Positions 1 to 9,177 of a stretch of 64,000 nt of DNA are shown one piece after another; position 1 is the first letter of the stretch; each line of letters opens with the position of its first letter. The stretch covers positions 1 through 64,000 of the forward strand of contig NZ_FNOY01000003.1 of assembly GCF_900107165.1 (NCBI RefSeq), written 5' to 3'. The notes below the pieces were generated by a model. The model made no database searches. It was given only the letters and a program-made list of their open reading frames with translations, and had not been told where the DNA came from. A program made the position numbers and the translations under genes. The stretch comes from Nitrosomonas halophila. Its GTDB lineage: Bacteria; Pseudomonadota; Gammaproteobacteria; Burkholderiales; Nitrosomonadaceae.

Positions 1-150
1 GACTTAAAAAAACGCTACTGGGGGCGCCATTTTTGGGCGCGAGGATACTTTTGTGTAACATCAGGAGAACTGACAGAAGAAATGATTCAAAACTATTTGG
101 AGCATCATTTTGAACCTAAAGGTGATGATAATTTCAGAACCGAAAGCTAA
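1..150 (+). mobile_element. tnpA: IS200/IS605 TnpA transposase, C-terminal part
   Basis: The first 49 codons of the window, ending in TAA, encode the C-terminus of an IS200-type Y1 (HUH) transposase. The motif YWGRHFWARGYF is followed by a helix MIQNYLEHHF whose tyrosine fits the catalytic Tyr of this family. The two His of the HUH site would lie upstream, outside the window. These enzymes move single-stranded DNA using subterminal hairpins, and such a hairpin follows directly. The gene is complete at its 3' end only. Confidence 0.85.
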
Positions 151-216
151 ACGGGTCTTAAGACCCGTATCCTGACTTTAGTCATTGTCACTAACCCACC
201 AGCTTTAGCTGGTGGT
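151..216 (+). mobile_element. IS200-type right end with subterminal hairpin
   Basis: A perfect 18-bp palindrome (ACGGGTCTTAAGACCCGT, 151-168) follows the tnpA stop. A second hairpin at 196-215 has arms CCACCAGC and GCTGGTGG around a TTTA loop. An imperfect hairpin of this kind near the right end is how TnpA of this family recognises its DNA. The exact cleavage site cannot be fixed without an empty site. The element appears to have cut into the gene that follows. Confidence 0.65.
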
Positions 217-614
217 TGTTTAGTAAAGATAATATCAAACCGATTCAAGTGGATAGTGAAGAGTGCTATGAAATTAGGGAAGACGCAGAGCCCGAAGTAT
301 TAAGTATTTTTGGACACTTTAGGTTTTCTATTCTACATCTCTCAAAAACCGACATGTCTACGATCGCTGATATCAATGGATTTAAGGACTTGCTAGAACG
401 AACTTGGTTTTGCCATTCGCCAACCCGTAATAATGAACCTTGTGGGATATGTAATCCGTGCGGATATGCGATTCAGGAGGGTATGGCTTATCGGGTGCCT
501 ATGAAAAGCCGATTTTTATATTATTTGAACCAGCTCAGCAACATTATGGCACGACCCATTCCCAAGCGGATTCGGCAACGTATTTTATTTTTATATTCAA
601 AAATGCGGCAATAG
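216..614 (+). pseudogene. QueC-like (7-cyano-7-deazaguanine synthase-like) protein, 3' remnant
   Basis: The open frame runs from inside the IS200 right end; its only in-frame start is a TTG within the element, so the N-terminal PP-loop ATPase domain has been lost. The remaining 132 residues carry a Cys cluster, FCHSP then PCGICNPC, like the zinc site at the C-terminus of QueC proteins. QueC-like paralogues occur in surface-polysaccharide loci, where their role is unclear. The kinase gene and the tyrosine phosphatase gene downstream support such a locus. The remnant is probably non-functional; the family assignment rests on the Cys motif alone. Confidence 0.55.
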
Positions 615-655
615 ATTCTTTTATCGCTTCTTCTGAGAACACGGGGTATTAGATC

Positions 656-1360
656 ATGCACAATAAAACAATTGTGGAATTCATTGGTGTTTCCGGTTCC
701 GGAAAAACGACTTTAGCAAGCGCCTTATTCCACAGATTATCTTCGTGCTATACCGCTGTATTCCCGCAGCGTGGCGAGTATCGTCAAATTGATCTCACTT
801 TTTCCAGAAAGCTTAGTATTGATCTGCGTTACCTGCCGATACTGTTTCCTTATCGCTTGCGCCGGATGATTTATGAGGTAGAACATACCGGCTTTAGTCT
901 TACCGCTATCAGGAATGGGTGGGCGCGATCTCGCTATCCAGCAGTATTTTTTGATCTGTCCAAAGGTTGGGATGCGGGATTGTTCATTCTTGATGAATGG
1001 TTGGTGCATAGAACCATAGATGAGGATATACATTTTTACCGGACCGGGTTTGACTACGTCAGGAATTTTTATCTTGCACCGCTCATGCATATAAACAGCA
1101 TTATTTTCGTGCGGGTTGAGGTCGATCCGAAAATTGCGTTTCAGCGGATCCTGCATGACAACCAGCCATACAGGCGTTTTGCGCTGAATAAAAATAAAGC
1201 CTTGATTAGAAAAATTCTAGCGGAATGGGAACAGGATGTTGCACAGGTGAGCGCAGCGCTCGAAGCGATGCAGGTTCCATTATTTACCATTAATGGAAGT
1301 GGTCCAGTAGACAAGAATGTTGAAATTCTGATGGCTTCACTTCGTCAGCATATACACTAA
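656..1360 (+). CDS. P-loop nucleotide kinase-like protein
   Basis: The 234-residue protein begins with a strand and a clear Walker A motif, GVSGSGKTT (residues 11-19). A DEW motif near residue 120 may be the acidic Walker B-like site. The layout resembles thymidylate or deoxynucleoside kinase-like proteins found beside capsule and O-antigen genes. The substrate cannot be read from the sequence. It lies 41 bp downstream of the broken QueC-like gene on the same strand, so the two probably shared a transcript before the IS insertion. Converges with the LMW phosphatase gene. Confidence 0.6.
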   Translation: MHNKTIVEFIGVSGSGKTTLASALFHRLSSCYTAVFPQRGEYRQIDLTFSRKLSIDLRYLPILFPYRLRRMIYEVEHTGFSLTAIRNGWARSRYPAVFFDLSKGWDAGLFILDEWLVHRTIDEDIHFYRTGFDYVRNFYLAPLMHINSIIFVRVEVDPKIAFQRILHDNQPYRRFALNKNKALIRKILAEWEQDVAQVSAALEAMQVPLFTINGSGPVDKNVEILMASLRQHIH

Positions 1361-1879
1361 TTATCGATATTTCTTGCCGGCTAGTTGTTGTGTATTGATT
1401 AGATGCTGCAGCAATCCCTGACTGGCACTCTCGACCAAATCCAGCACTCTTTCAAAACCATGGCTGCCGCCGTAGTAGGGGTCGGGCACTTCCTGGTGGG
1501 TGTGCCAGTGGCTGCTGTATTGTAGAAACAGGCTCAGCCGACCGGCATGTTGCGGCGGGCATTCTTGTTGCAGTAGTTCGAGATTGTAGCGATCCATCGC
1601 CAGGATATAGTGAAATAGGGTGAAGTCTTCCTGTTCGACTTTGCGCGCGCGCAGGCCCTGCATGCTGTAGCCCCGTTTCAGGGCCGCCTGTTGGGAGCGC
1701 CGGTCGGGTGGGTGGCCGATGTGGTAGGCATGTGTGCCAGCGGAATCGATGTGGATCAGCTGTTCCAGCCCTGCATTCCTGACATGGTGCCTGAAGACTG
1801 CATCCGCAGTGGGGGAACGGCAAATATTGCCCATGCAAACAAACAATACATTGATTTTTTCTGGTTTAGACTGTGCCAT
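1361..1879 (-). CDS. low-molecular-weight protein-tyrosine phosphatase
   Basis: The 172-residue product contains the P-loop signature VCMGNICRSPTAD with the nucleophilic Cys and Arg close to the N-terminus, and the general-acid loop DPYYGG near the C-terminus. These are the defining parts of LMW-PTPs such as Wzb, which dephosphorylate Wzc-type tyrosine kinases that control polysaccharide export. The frame stays open 59 codons further upstream, but that extension runs through repeat-bearing intergenic DNA, so the internal ATG giving MAQSKPEKINVLF is preferred. It fits the polysaccharide-edge context; the partner kinase is not in the window. Confidence 0.85.
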   Translation of the reverse strand: MAQSKPEKINVLFVCMGNICRSPTADAVFRHHVRNAGLEQLIHIDSAGTHAYHIGHPPDRRSQQAALKRGYSMQGLRARKVEQEDFTLFHYILAMDRYNLELLQQECPPQHAGRLSLFLQYSSHWHTHQEVPDPYYGGSHGFERVLDLVESASQGLLQHLINTQQLAGKKYR

Positions 1880-2030
1880 ATGCCTTGCTGCGATAACCGA
1901 TAATAAAAACATGATTATACCGCCGATAGTCGTGAAGCAGAATCTGCCCGTGAACGTTTTCAGTGACGGTTCAGGTATTGCGATAATTACGGCGGCTATT
2001 GCTGGTAAATTTACTGTCCGTGGTGCAGCT

Positions 2031-2062
2031 ATCGGTGGAACGGTGCACAGGTGCACCCTACA
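2031..2062 (+). repeat. REP-like palindromic repeat, copy 1
   Basis: Core GGTGCACAGGTGCACCCTAC, preceded by ATCGGTGGAAC. The arms GTGCAC and GTGCAC flank a short centre. Related copies occur at 2146-2178 and 4269-4300. Confidence 0.7.
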
Positions 2063-2145
2063 GTGGCCGTTGTGCTGGGTGTGGTGGATCAGGTGCCGGC
2101 AATCATGGTTGCCATTGCCAGGAAAACCGCCATCCGTGGCATAGT

Positions 2146-2178
2146 ATCGGCGGATCGGTGCACAGGTGCACTCTACGG
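2146..2178 (+). repeat. REP-like palindromic repeat, copy 2
   Basis: Core GGTGCACAGGTGCACTCTAC, preceded by ATCGGCGGATC. It matches copy 1 with few changes and lies 83 bp from it in the same orientation. Confidence 0.7.
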
Positions 2179-2364
2179 GGAGTGGAAAGGTTCTGGTTTT
2201 GAGGGTGGTGGGGTGCGATAATTTTTTTGGCTACGCCAATACTTGCGATAATTCGATGCCTGGTATTTGATTTCAAATCTGTCTGTGCGAGTATTCGAAC
2301 AGGCCGAGCCCAAAATAATTTAGTGGCATCCATCACAATCGTCGTTTCAATCTTTCCTGCCTGA

Positions 2365-4128
2365 ATGATCAAGAATCTGTTTATTACCAGTCGCCGCTGG
2401 CAAGCTGTCAGGAAGATGGCTGCTTATGTCGCGCCTTACAAAGGGCCGCTTGTTTTCAGTCTGATCGCGCTGTTATTGACTGCCGGAATTACGCTGTCGA
2501 TCGGGCAGGGTATCAGGTTGCTGATCGATCGCGGTTTTGCCACCCAATCGCCTGCCTTGCTGACCCAGTATGTGCTGATTTTTTTATTGTTGGTCGGGCT
2601 GCTGGCGCTGGGCACGTTCACGCGTTATTACTGGGTGACCTGGCTGGGTGAGCGGGTGATTGCGGATATTCGGCGTCAGGTTTTCGCGCACCTGGTCGAG
2701 CTGCATCCGGGATTCTTCGAGGCCAACCGCAGTCTGGAGATCCAGTCGCGCCTGACTGCGGACATGACTTTGCTGCAGTCGGTGGTGGGATCTTCGGTAT
2801 CGGTGGCATTGCGCAACCTGATCATGCTGGCAGGCGGGGTGATCTGGCTGTTCATTACCAATGCCAAGTTGACTGCCATTGTGATGCTCAGCATCCCCTT
2901 GGTGATTGTGCCGATCATGCTGTTCGGCCGGCGCGTGCGGGCATTGTCGCGCCAGAGCCAGGACCGGGTGGCGGCAGTGGGCGCTTATGTGGGCGAGGTG
3001 CTGGGGCAGATCAAGACTGTGCAGGCCTACAACCATCAGGCGACGGACAAAATGCGTTTCGACCAGCATGTGGAGGATGCATTCGCCATTGCCCGCCAGC
3101 GTACCCTGCAGCGTGCCAGGCTGATCGGGGTGGTGATTGTGCTGGTGTTTGGCGCGATCGGCATGATGCTGTGGGTGGGGGGCATGGATGTGATCGCGGG
3201 CAAGATCAGCGGCGGGGAGCTGGCTGCGTTTGTGTTCTACAGCATTATTGTCGGGTCGGCGGTCGGTTCGATATCCGAGGTGTATGGCGAATTGCAGCGC
3301 GCGGCCGGGGCAGCCGAACGGACGATGGAGCTGCTGGAAGCGCCGAACCAGATCCGCTCGCCGTTGCATCCGCAGGCATTGCCGCCGGTGGTGGGCAATA
3401 TCGCCTTCGAGCAGGTGTGCTTCGCCTATCCTTCCCGGCCGGAAGTTTGGGTGACCGATCATTTTTCGTTATCTGTGCGTCCCGGTGAAACACTGGCGCT
3501 GGTCGGGCCTTCGGGTGCGGGCAAATCGACTCTGTTTGATTTGATGCTGCGTTTTTTCGATGTCCAGTCCGGTTGCATCAGGCTTGAAGGCGTGGATATC
3601 CGGCAGCTCGATCTGGTCGCGCTGCGCCGTTGCTTTGCGCTGGTCTCGCAACACCCGGCCTTGTTTCACGGCACCATCGGGGAGAATCTGCGTTATGCCT
3701 GCCCGGATGCCAGCGATGCGGCCGTGGAGGCAGCGGCCAAAGCTGCATTTGCGCATGATTTCATTCAGGCCCTGCCTCAGGGTTATCAGACCCGGCTGGG
3801 GGATGCCGGTCTGGGTTTATCGGGTGGACAGAAGCAGCGGCTGGCGATCGCGCGCGCGATTCTGGCCGATGCGCCGATTTTGCTGTTGGACGAGGCAACC
3901 AGTGCGCTGGATGCACAGAGCGAATACTGGGTGCAGCAGGCACTGGCTAGATTGAGTGCCGACCGGACGACGATTGTGATCGCGCATCGCTTGAGCACGG
4001 TCATGTCATCTGACCGTATTGCGCTGCTGCAGCATGGACGGTTGCAGGCGCTTGGCACGCATGCCGAGCTGATGGCGACCAACGAATTGTATGCGCGTCT
4101 GGCGGCATTGCAGTTTCATGCTTCCTGA
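2365..4128 (+). CDS. MsbA-related ABC exporter (permease-ATPase fusion)
   Basis: The 587-residue half-transporter has an N-terminal six-helix membrane domain (about residues 20-320) followed by an ATPase domain. The ATPase motifs are Walker A GPSGAGKST, signature LSGGQKQRLAIARA, Walker B ILLLDEATSALD and H-loop IAHRLST. Two such chains form one exporter in the inner membrane. Members of the MsbA-related group carry lipids, lipid-linked sugars or drugs; the substrate is not readable here. The position next to polysaccharide-type genes suggests an envelope substrate, which is an inference. It converges with moeB across a 167-bp gap that holds a REP-like repeat. Confidence 0.85.
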   Translation: MIKNLFITSRRWQAVRKMAAYVAPYKGPLVFSLIALLLTAGITLSIGQGIRLLIDRGFATQSPALLTQYVLIFLLLVGLLALGTFTRYYWVTWLGERVIADIRRQVFAHLVELHPGFFEANRSLEIQSRLTADMTLLQSVVGSSVSVALRNLIMLAGGVIWLFITNAKLTAIVMLSIPLVIVPIMLFGRRVRALSRQSQDRVAAVGAYVGEVLGQIKTVQAYNHQATDKMRFDQHVEDAFAIARQRTLQRARLIGVVIVLVFGAIGMMLWVGGMDVIAGKISGGELAAFVFYSIIVGSAVGSISEVYGELQRAAGAAERTMELLEAPNQIRSPLHPQALPPVVGNIAFEQVCFAYPSRPEVWVTDHFSLSVRPGETLALVGPSGAGKSTLFDLMLRFFDVQSGCIRLEGVDIRQLDLVALRRCFALVSQHPALFHGTIGENLRYACPDASDAAVEAAAKAAFAHDFIQALPQGYQTRLGDAGLGLSGGQKQRLAIARAILADAPILLLDEATSALDAQSEYWVQQALARLSADRTTIVIAHRLSTVMSSDRIALLQHGRLQALGTHAELMATNELYARLAALQFHAS

Positions 4129-4268
4129 GGCGGGCGGGACCGGGCAGTCATCAGGGGTGTGCTCGCGTACCATAAATTCGATGATGGATTATGACCGTGG
4201 CACATGCTCATCATTCACGAAGCTGGAAAGCACGAAGTCAGGCTTTTTCCGGACGATTGTAATTTAAC

Positions 4269-4300
4269 ATCGGTTGGATGGTGCGCAGGCGCACCCTACA
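4269..4300 (+). repeat. REP-like palindromic repeat, copy 3, overlapping the moeB stop
   Basis: Core GGTGCGCAGGCGCACCCTAC; base changes relative to copies 1 and 2 are compensated in the opposite arm, so the stem is kept. The TAG stop codon of moeB (minus strand, 4296-4298) lies inside this repeat. Confidence 0.7.
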
Positions 4301-5081
4301 ACGATTGAATGGCAACCTGGCTGCGCCGGGTCCGGTTTGGACCGCAGGCTGGACAGGCGGGATCCTTTTGCAGTTTGAGGGAACGCCATTGCATGTTGAG
4401 ACCATTCAGGAGCAGGAGACGGCCATTGAGTGTTTCACCCATGCCGATTAATACTTTGATGGTCTCGGCCGCCTGCACGCAGCCGATGATGCCGGCCAGC
4501 GGCGAGAAGACGCCCATGAGGGCGCAGTTGGGATCCTCGCTTTCCCCCGATTCCGGGAACAGACAGTGGTAGCAGGGGCTTTCCTGCTGGCGCAGGTCAA
4601 AGACGGTGACTTGTCCGTCAAAACGCATGACTGCGCCGGATATCAAAGGTTTGCGGTATTTCAGGCAAACCTGGTTGATTGCATAACGGGCTGCGAAGTT
4701 GTCGCTCGCATCCACCACGGCATCGACTTCGTAGACTTCCTTGGTCAACAGACCGATGGAGGCGCGTTGCGGGAGGGAAACAATCTCGATATCGGGGTTG
4801 ATACGCCGCAGCGTATCTTGGGCGGAATCGGCTTTCAATCTGCCGATGGCGGCGGTTTCATGCAGGATTTGGCGTTGCAGGTTGGTCAGGTCGACCCGGT
4901 CATGATCGCAGATGATCAATTTGCCAATGCCACTGGCGGCAAGATAAAGCGCGGCCGGTGAACCCAGCCCACCGGCACCGACGATCATGACCCTGGACTG
5001 CATCAGCTTGTCCTGGCCAGAGAGATCGATTTCAGGGAGCAGGAGATGGCGGCTGTAGCGCAATAACTGTCTATCATTCAT
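4296..5081 (-). CDS. moeB: MoeB/ThiF-family sulfur-carrier adenylyltransferase
   Basis: The 261-residue protein shows the E1-like nucleotide site VGAGGLGSPAALYLA (residues 35-49), the R-Q motif in LTNLQRQ, a DASDN motif, and two zinc Cys pairs (CYHC, CPAC). Such proteins adenylate the C-terminal Gly of MoaD (molybdopterin) or ThiS (thiamine). The length fits MoeB without a rhodanese domain. No moaD or thiS is adjacent, so the partner is undetermined; thiD and thiE lie about 48 kb away. It is the last gene of the gpmA-envC-ctpA-moeB run on this strand. Confidence 0.85.
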   Translation of the reverse strand: MNDRQLLRYSRHLLLPEIDLSGQDKLMQSRVMIVGAGGLGSPAALYLAASGIGKLIICDHDRVDLTNLQRQILHETAAIGRLKADSAQDTLRRINPDIEIVSLPQRASIGLLTKEVYEVDAVVDASDNFAARYAINQVCLKYRKPLISGAVMRFDGQVTVFDLRQQESPCYHCLFPESGESEDPNCALMGVFSPLAGIIGCVQAAETIKVLIGMGETLNGRLLLLNGLNMQWRSLKLQKDPACPACGPNRTRRSQVAIQSL

Positions 5082-5124
5082 TACGATATGCCTCTATCTC
5101 TGCTCGCTGGCTGTCAGTGCCGGA

Positions 5125-6540
5125 TCAGCCTTGTGCCTTGCTGGTCTGGATTTCCGGTTGCTGGATGAGCGACTTCAGGTGGTCGATTGCTCTGACCAGC
5201 AGGTGATCGTCGCTGGAACCAAACTCCATCGGTCCTTCTTTTTTCTTGTCGTGTTTTTTCTTGGGCGATTTGCTGGCAGACGGTTTGTCAGCTTTTTTGG
5301 TGGCTGTTTTTTCGTCTTCCTTGCCATTGCTCAAATGACGGCTCAGATCAGCCTCACGCAACAGGCGCGAGTTGCTGCTGGTTTCTTCGTCCAGAATATC
5401 CGGCGTGATGCCTTTGGCCTGGATCGATTGGCCATTGGGCGTATAGTAGCGCGCCGTGGTCAGTTTGATGGCAGTATTGTTGCCGAGCGGCAGGATGGTC
5501 TGGACCGATCCCTTGCCAAAGGTTTGCGCACCCATGACGACTGACCGTTTGTGATCCTGCAGGGCGCCAGCGACAATTTCCGAAGCCGAGGCGGAGCCGC
5601 CATCCACGAGTGTGATCATTGGGATGGTTTTGATATCGGCTGGTAAATTTGCCAGAAAATCCCGGCCGGAGCTGCGCAGATAGTATTCCGGGCTGGCGCG
5701 CAGCTGCATTTTGGCATCGCTGGTCCGGCCTTCGGTGTATACCACCAGTGCGTCGCTTGGCAGGAAGGCCGCTGATACGGCAACCGCGCTGTTCAACAGT
5801 CCACCCGGGTCACTGCGTAAATCCAGTACCAGGCCTTTCATGGGAATTTCGCTTTCCTGATAGAGCTTGGTAATGGCTTCGGCCAGGTTCTCTCCTGTGC
5901 GTTCCTGAAATTGGGTGATGCGCACGTAGCCGTAACCGGGTTCAACCAGTTTGGATTTGACACTTTCGATTTTGATGATGGCGCGAACCAGTTCAAACAT
6001 CAGTGGATCGGTTTCGCCCTCGCGCACGATGGTCAGCTCGATGGAGGTGTCCGGTTTGCCGCGCATGCGTTTGATTGCGTCGCTGAGCGTCATGCCTTTG
6101 ACCGCGGTGTTATCGATCTTGATGATCAGGTCGCCGGTTTTGATGCCGGCCCGGAAGGCCGGTGTATCCTCGATGGGTGAAATGACCTTGACCAGGCCAT
6201 CTTCCATGGTGACCTGAATGCCCAGGCCGCCAAATTCGCCTTGCGTGCCGATTTGCAGTTCCTTGTATTCTTCGGTATCGAGGAAGGCTGAATGCGGATC
6301 CAGCCCCACGAGCATGCCGTTGATCGCTTCGGTAATCAGTTTCTTGTCTTCTACCGGTTCCACATAGTCGCTCTTGATGCGGCCGAAAACTTGCGAAAAT
6401 GCCCGCAATTCCTCGATCGGGAGGGTGTGCAGTTCATCCCTGATTTGTTTGTCGGCTATGGCAGAGAAATTGAGACTGACCATGATTCCGGCAACCATGC
6501 CGACAAAGATTAAACTGGTTTTTTTCATAAAATTACGCAT
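5125..6540 (-). CDS. ctpA: C-terminal processing peptidase, S41 family
   Basis: From the chosen start the protein has 471 residues: a signal-anchor (MRNFMKKTSLIFVGM onward), a PDZ domain (around QGEFGGLGIQV), and an S41 serine protease domain. The catalytic Ser is in GGSASASEIVAGA and the Lys in AQTFGKGSVQ. The C-terminus is rich in Lys and Ser. It acts in the periplasm, trimming proteins at their C-termini. The frame extends 25 codons further upstream, but the ATG at 6540 has a GGAG ribosome site and directly begins the signal peptide. It is downstream of the envC-like gene, as in many betaproteobacteria. Confidence 0.9.
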   Translation of the reverse strand: MRNFMKKTSLIFVGMVAGIMVSLNFSAIADKQIRDELHTLPIEELRAFSQVFGRIKSDYVEPVEDKKLITEAINGMLVGLDPHSAFLDTEEYKELQIGTQGEFGGLGIQVTMEDGLVKVISPIEDTPAFRAGIKTGDLIIKIDNTAVKGMTLSDAIKRMRGKPDTSIELTIVREGETDPLMFELVRAIIKIESVKSKLVEPGYGYVRITQFQERTGENLAEAITKLYQESEIPMKGLVLDLRSDPGGLLNSAVAVSAAFLPSDALVVYTEGRTSDAKMQLRASPEYYLRSSGRDFLANLPADIKTIPMITLVDGGSASASEIVAGALQDHKRSVVMGAQTFGKGSVQTILPLGNNTAIKLTTARYYTPNGQSIQAKGITPDILDEETSSNSRLLREADLSRHLSNGKEDEKTATKKADKPSASKSPKKKHDKKKEGPMEFGSSDDHLLVRAIDHLKSLIQQPEIQTSKAQG

Positions 6541-6638
6541 TGTATTCGCTCCGCGCTGGGTATCTTTTGGAAAATTACGAGTGTGCTGGTTATATTCAAT
6601 GTTCATTGGACTCATGGATTGTTGATGAATTCACCGAA

Positions 6639-7865
6639 TCATTCTATTTTTGCCCAGGTCAATGGGTCAAATGGTTTGCCCTGGTATCTCAATTCAAAGT
6701 ATAGACCGGTTTCTGCATTGCCCCCGCTATTTCCGACTGCTGCAATGGTATCACCGGTTTTGACCTTGTCGCCCACGCGCTTGTAAATTGCTTCATTGTT
6801 GCCGTACAGACTCATATAGTCACCACCGTGGTCCACTATCAGCAGATTGCCGAAGCCACGGAGCCAGTCGGCAAACACAACCTGGCCGTTTGCAATGGCC
6901 TTGACCTCGTTTCCGCCGCGAGCGCGGATGAACAAGCCTTTCCACTTGACGCTGCCTTCACGTGGACTGCCGAAGCGATTGACAAGTTCCCCACGCACGG
7001 GCAGGCGTAGCTTGCCTTTGAGGGAAGCGAACACGCCGCGCTGCTTGCCGGCATCGGGCAGCTGTTCGTTGCGCAGGCGGGGAGATTTGCTGCTTTGCTT
7101 GGCCGCTGCGGCAGCAGCAGCAGCGGCTTTTCTTTGCGCCAGCAGTTTGTTGATTTGTGCAATCAGCTCGGTCAGGCGCTGTTCATCCTGCCTGAGTGTG
7201 GTGATTTCATTGCGCTGCTGTTCGATTGCTTCTGAGAGTTTGGCCAGTAACGCTGCCCGCTTGGTTTTTTCCTGCTCGAGTCGGTTCTTCTGGCTGAGCT
7301 GGGCCTGCTGAATGCGTTCCAGTTTCCGTTGCTTGGCGAGACTTTCCTTGGTCAGGGCATCGAGCTCATGCATCTGGTCACGCAGGGAGTCAATATGCTC
7401 TGAGCGTGCGCGAACCAGGTAACCGTAGTAATGCAGCTTGCGCATGAGTGCATTCGGATCCTGCTGCTTGAGCAGTAACGGCAAATGCTCTTCGCGCCCA
7501 GTCAGATGCTGGTGATAGATTAGTTGGCCGAGTTGTGCCTGCTTAAGGCTAATCTGCTGTTCGAGTTGCGCGGATTGCGCTTGCAGTTGGGCCAGTTGTG
7601 TTTGTACATTTTGCCGCTGCTTGGCAAGCTTGACGAGTTGGCGCTGGATATCGCTGATTGCCCGCTCGGAATCACGGAGCGCATCGGCGGCCTCATTCTT
7701 GGAGGATTCTTTTTGCGCTAAATCCTTCTGCAGGGTTGAAATGCGTCCCTGCAGGTCCCGAAGCTGCTTTTTGTTGTCCTGATTGGATTGCGCGGCAGCA
7801 GACGAGAGGATGCAGCACGGGTTCAGCAATAGCAGTAGCGAGAGGACTTGGGGCAGCAGTCGCAC
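6639..7865 (-). CDS. EnvC-like murein hydrolase activator (degenerate M23)
   Basis: The 408-residue protein has a signal peptide, a long coiled coil rich in Gln, Leu and Lys (about residues 30-240), an Ala run, and a C-terminal LytM/M23 domain. The LytM domain lacks the usual His-x-x-x-Asp and His-x-His zinc ligands (WKGLFIRARGG and YFELRYQG stand in their place). This is the pattern of EnvC, which does not cut peptidoglycan itself but activates amidases at division. It lies between gpmA and ctpA in a same-strand run. Confidence 0.85.
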   Translation of the reverse strand: MRLLPQVLSLLLLLNPCCILSSAAAQSNQDNKKQLRDLQGRISTLQKDLAQKESSKNEAADALRDSERAISDIQRQLVKLAKQRQNVQTQLAQLQAQSAQLEQQISLKQAQLGQLIYHQHLTGREEHLPLLLKQQDPNALMRKLHYYGYLVRARSEHIDSLRDQMHELDALTKESLAKQRKLERIQQAQLSQKNRLEQEKTKRAALLAKLSEAIEQQRNEITTLRQDEQRLTELIAQINKLLAQRKAAAAAAAAAKQSSKSPRLRNEQLPDAGKQRGVFASLKGKLRLPVRGELVNRFGSPREGSVKWKGLFIRARGGNEVKAIANGQVVFADWLRGFGNLLIVDHGGDYMSLYGNNEAIYKRVGDKVKTGDTIAAVGNSGGNAETGLYFELRYQGKPFDPLTWAKIE

Positions 7866-8255
7866 TTTATTATAGGGTTAATGGTTGGATCAATTTGATG
7901 ATTCGGTAGGATCTGTCCGCAACCCGGATGACAGTATTAATATTGGGCATCTGCAGTCGATTGGTGGTCGTGTGTTCCATGGGTCATATGATTCGTTCAC
8001 GCTTAAATTTGGACGAAAGCCCGATTGCAGAACATTATATGCTTCTGAGTAGACATAGGGGGCGTTTCATTTCTCATGATTCCGAACAGTGCCAGCCGAT
8101 GTGCTGTGCAAACAGGGACGGTTTTTTTGCCGTGCCCTGCGCGCGTCGAATGGTTGCCATTGGCAGAGGGCAGGGCACACCGATGATGCTCAATCAGGGG
8201 AGGGTTCCGGATTGTATGATAACTACATACACCCACGCCCCTGGATGACGATGGT
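7866..8255. other. 390-bp intergenic region between gpmA and the envC-like gene
   Basis: No convincing gene is seen; the short frames here lack ribosome sites and family features. One hairpin is possible between GTGCCCTGC (around 8144) and GCAGGGCAC (around 8170), just downstream of gpmA in its direction, but it has no U-run. Confidence 0.4.
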
Positions 8256-9005
8256 TCAGGCCTTGACCTTGCCCTGATTGGCGACTGTGAACATGGCTTG
8301 TTCGACCGCGGCCGTTTCGCCCAAGTAGTAGTTTTGAATGGGCTTCAAGTCATCATCGAGCTCGTAGATCAAAGGGATGCCGGTCGGGATATTGTAGTTC
8401 AGGATATCCTGATCGGAGATCTGGTCGAGATGCTTGATCAAAGCGCGTAGGGAGTTGCCGTGTGCGACGATGATGACATTTTTTCCGGACCGGATTTGCG
8501 GCGCTATGACTTGATCCCAGTAGGGTAGGAAGCGCGCGACTGTGTCCTTGAGACTTTCGGTGAGCGGGATTTCGTTTTTCGCCAGGTCTTTGTAGCGCGG
8601 ATCGAGTCCGGGGTAGCGCTTGTCATCAGCTGTCATTGCTGGAGGTTGTGTGTCGTAGCTGCGCCGCCAGATCAGAACCTGCTCGTCGCCGTATTGTTGG
8701 GCGGTTTCTGCCTTGTTCAGGCCTTGCAGTGCGCCATAATGGCGTTCGTTGAGCCGCCAATTGAGTTCGACGGGTGTCCACATCCGGTCCATTTCGTCGA
8801 GGGTAATCCAGAGTGTGCGAATCGCACGCTTGAGGACGGAGGTGTGAGCGATATCGAACGCGAAACCGTGATCACGCAGCAGTTTGCCAGCAGTTTGGGC
8901 TTCTTCGATGCCTTTGGGTGTCAGATCTACATCTGTCCAGCCGGTGAAACGGTTTTCTTGATTCCAAGTGCTTTCTCCATGTCGCAGGAGAACGAGTTTT
9001 TTCAT
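8256..9005 (-). CDS. gpmA: 2,3-bisphosphoglycerate-dependent phosphoglycerate mutase
   Basis: The 249-residue protein opens with [20 protein letters not shown], which carries the phospho-accepting His11. It also has the RRSYD segment and the second catalytic His in [15 protein letters not shown]. This is the full dPGM pattern and length. The enzyme interconverts 3- and 2-phosphoglycerate in glycolysis and gluconeogenesis. It is divergent from tpiA, another enzyme of the same pathway, across 172 bp. Confidence 0.95.
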   Translation of the reverse strand: MKKLVLLRHGESTWNQENRFTGWTDVDLTPKGIEEAQTAGKLLRDHGFAFDIAHTSVLKRAIRTLWITLDEMDRMWTPVELNWRLNERHYGALQGLNKAETAQQYGDEQVLIWRRSYDTQPPAMTADDKRYPGLDPRYKDLAKNEIPLTESLKDTVARFLPYWDQVIAPQIRSGKNVIIVAHGNSLRALIKHLDQISDQDILNYNIPTGIPLIYELDDDLKPIQNYYLGETAAVEQAMFTVANQGKVKA

Positions 9006-9177
9006 GTTGGCCTTAAAAACAAAAGCGTACTTTATAAAATAACCAGCCGGCTATTTTATTATATTTTGGCATTACGCGCAGCATCTCGACGGAACTTGGG
9101 GCATGCAGGCATTGACGCAACCCCGATTCACGGGTAGGATCCTCGGGTTTTACAGACTTGATTTGATGGGAGAGAAA

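Larger units (their letters stand above)
1880..2364. other. 485-bp intergenic region with repeated motifs
   Basis: No gene is seen. The region separates the divergent phosphatase and ABC transporter genes, so it should hold both promoters, though none could be placed with confidence. It contains two REP-like palindromes (2031-2062 and 2146-2178). The 10-mer TGCGATAATT occurs three times in the same orientation (1979-1988, 2214-2223, 2244-2253). Confidence 0.6.

Noticed and set aside
2584-3462. Long minus-strand open frame (292 codons) inside the ABC exporter gene
   Set aside because: It is a shadow of the real gene, rich in His, Gln and Arg, with no family motif; the plus strand has all ABC motifs.
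8003-8236. 77-codon minus-strand frame between gpmA and the envC-like gene
   Set aside because: No ribosome site or family features; composition is ordinary intergenic.
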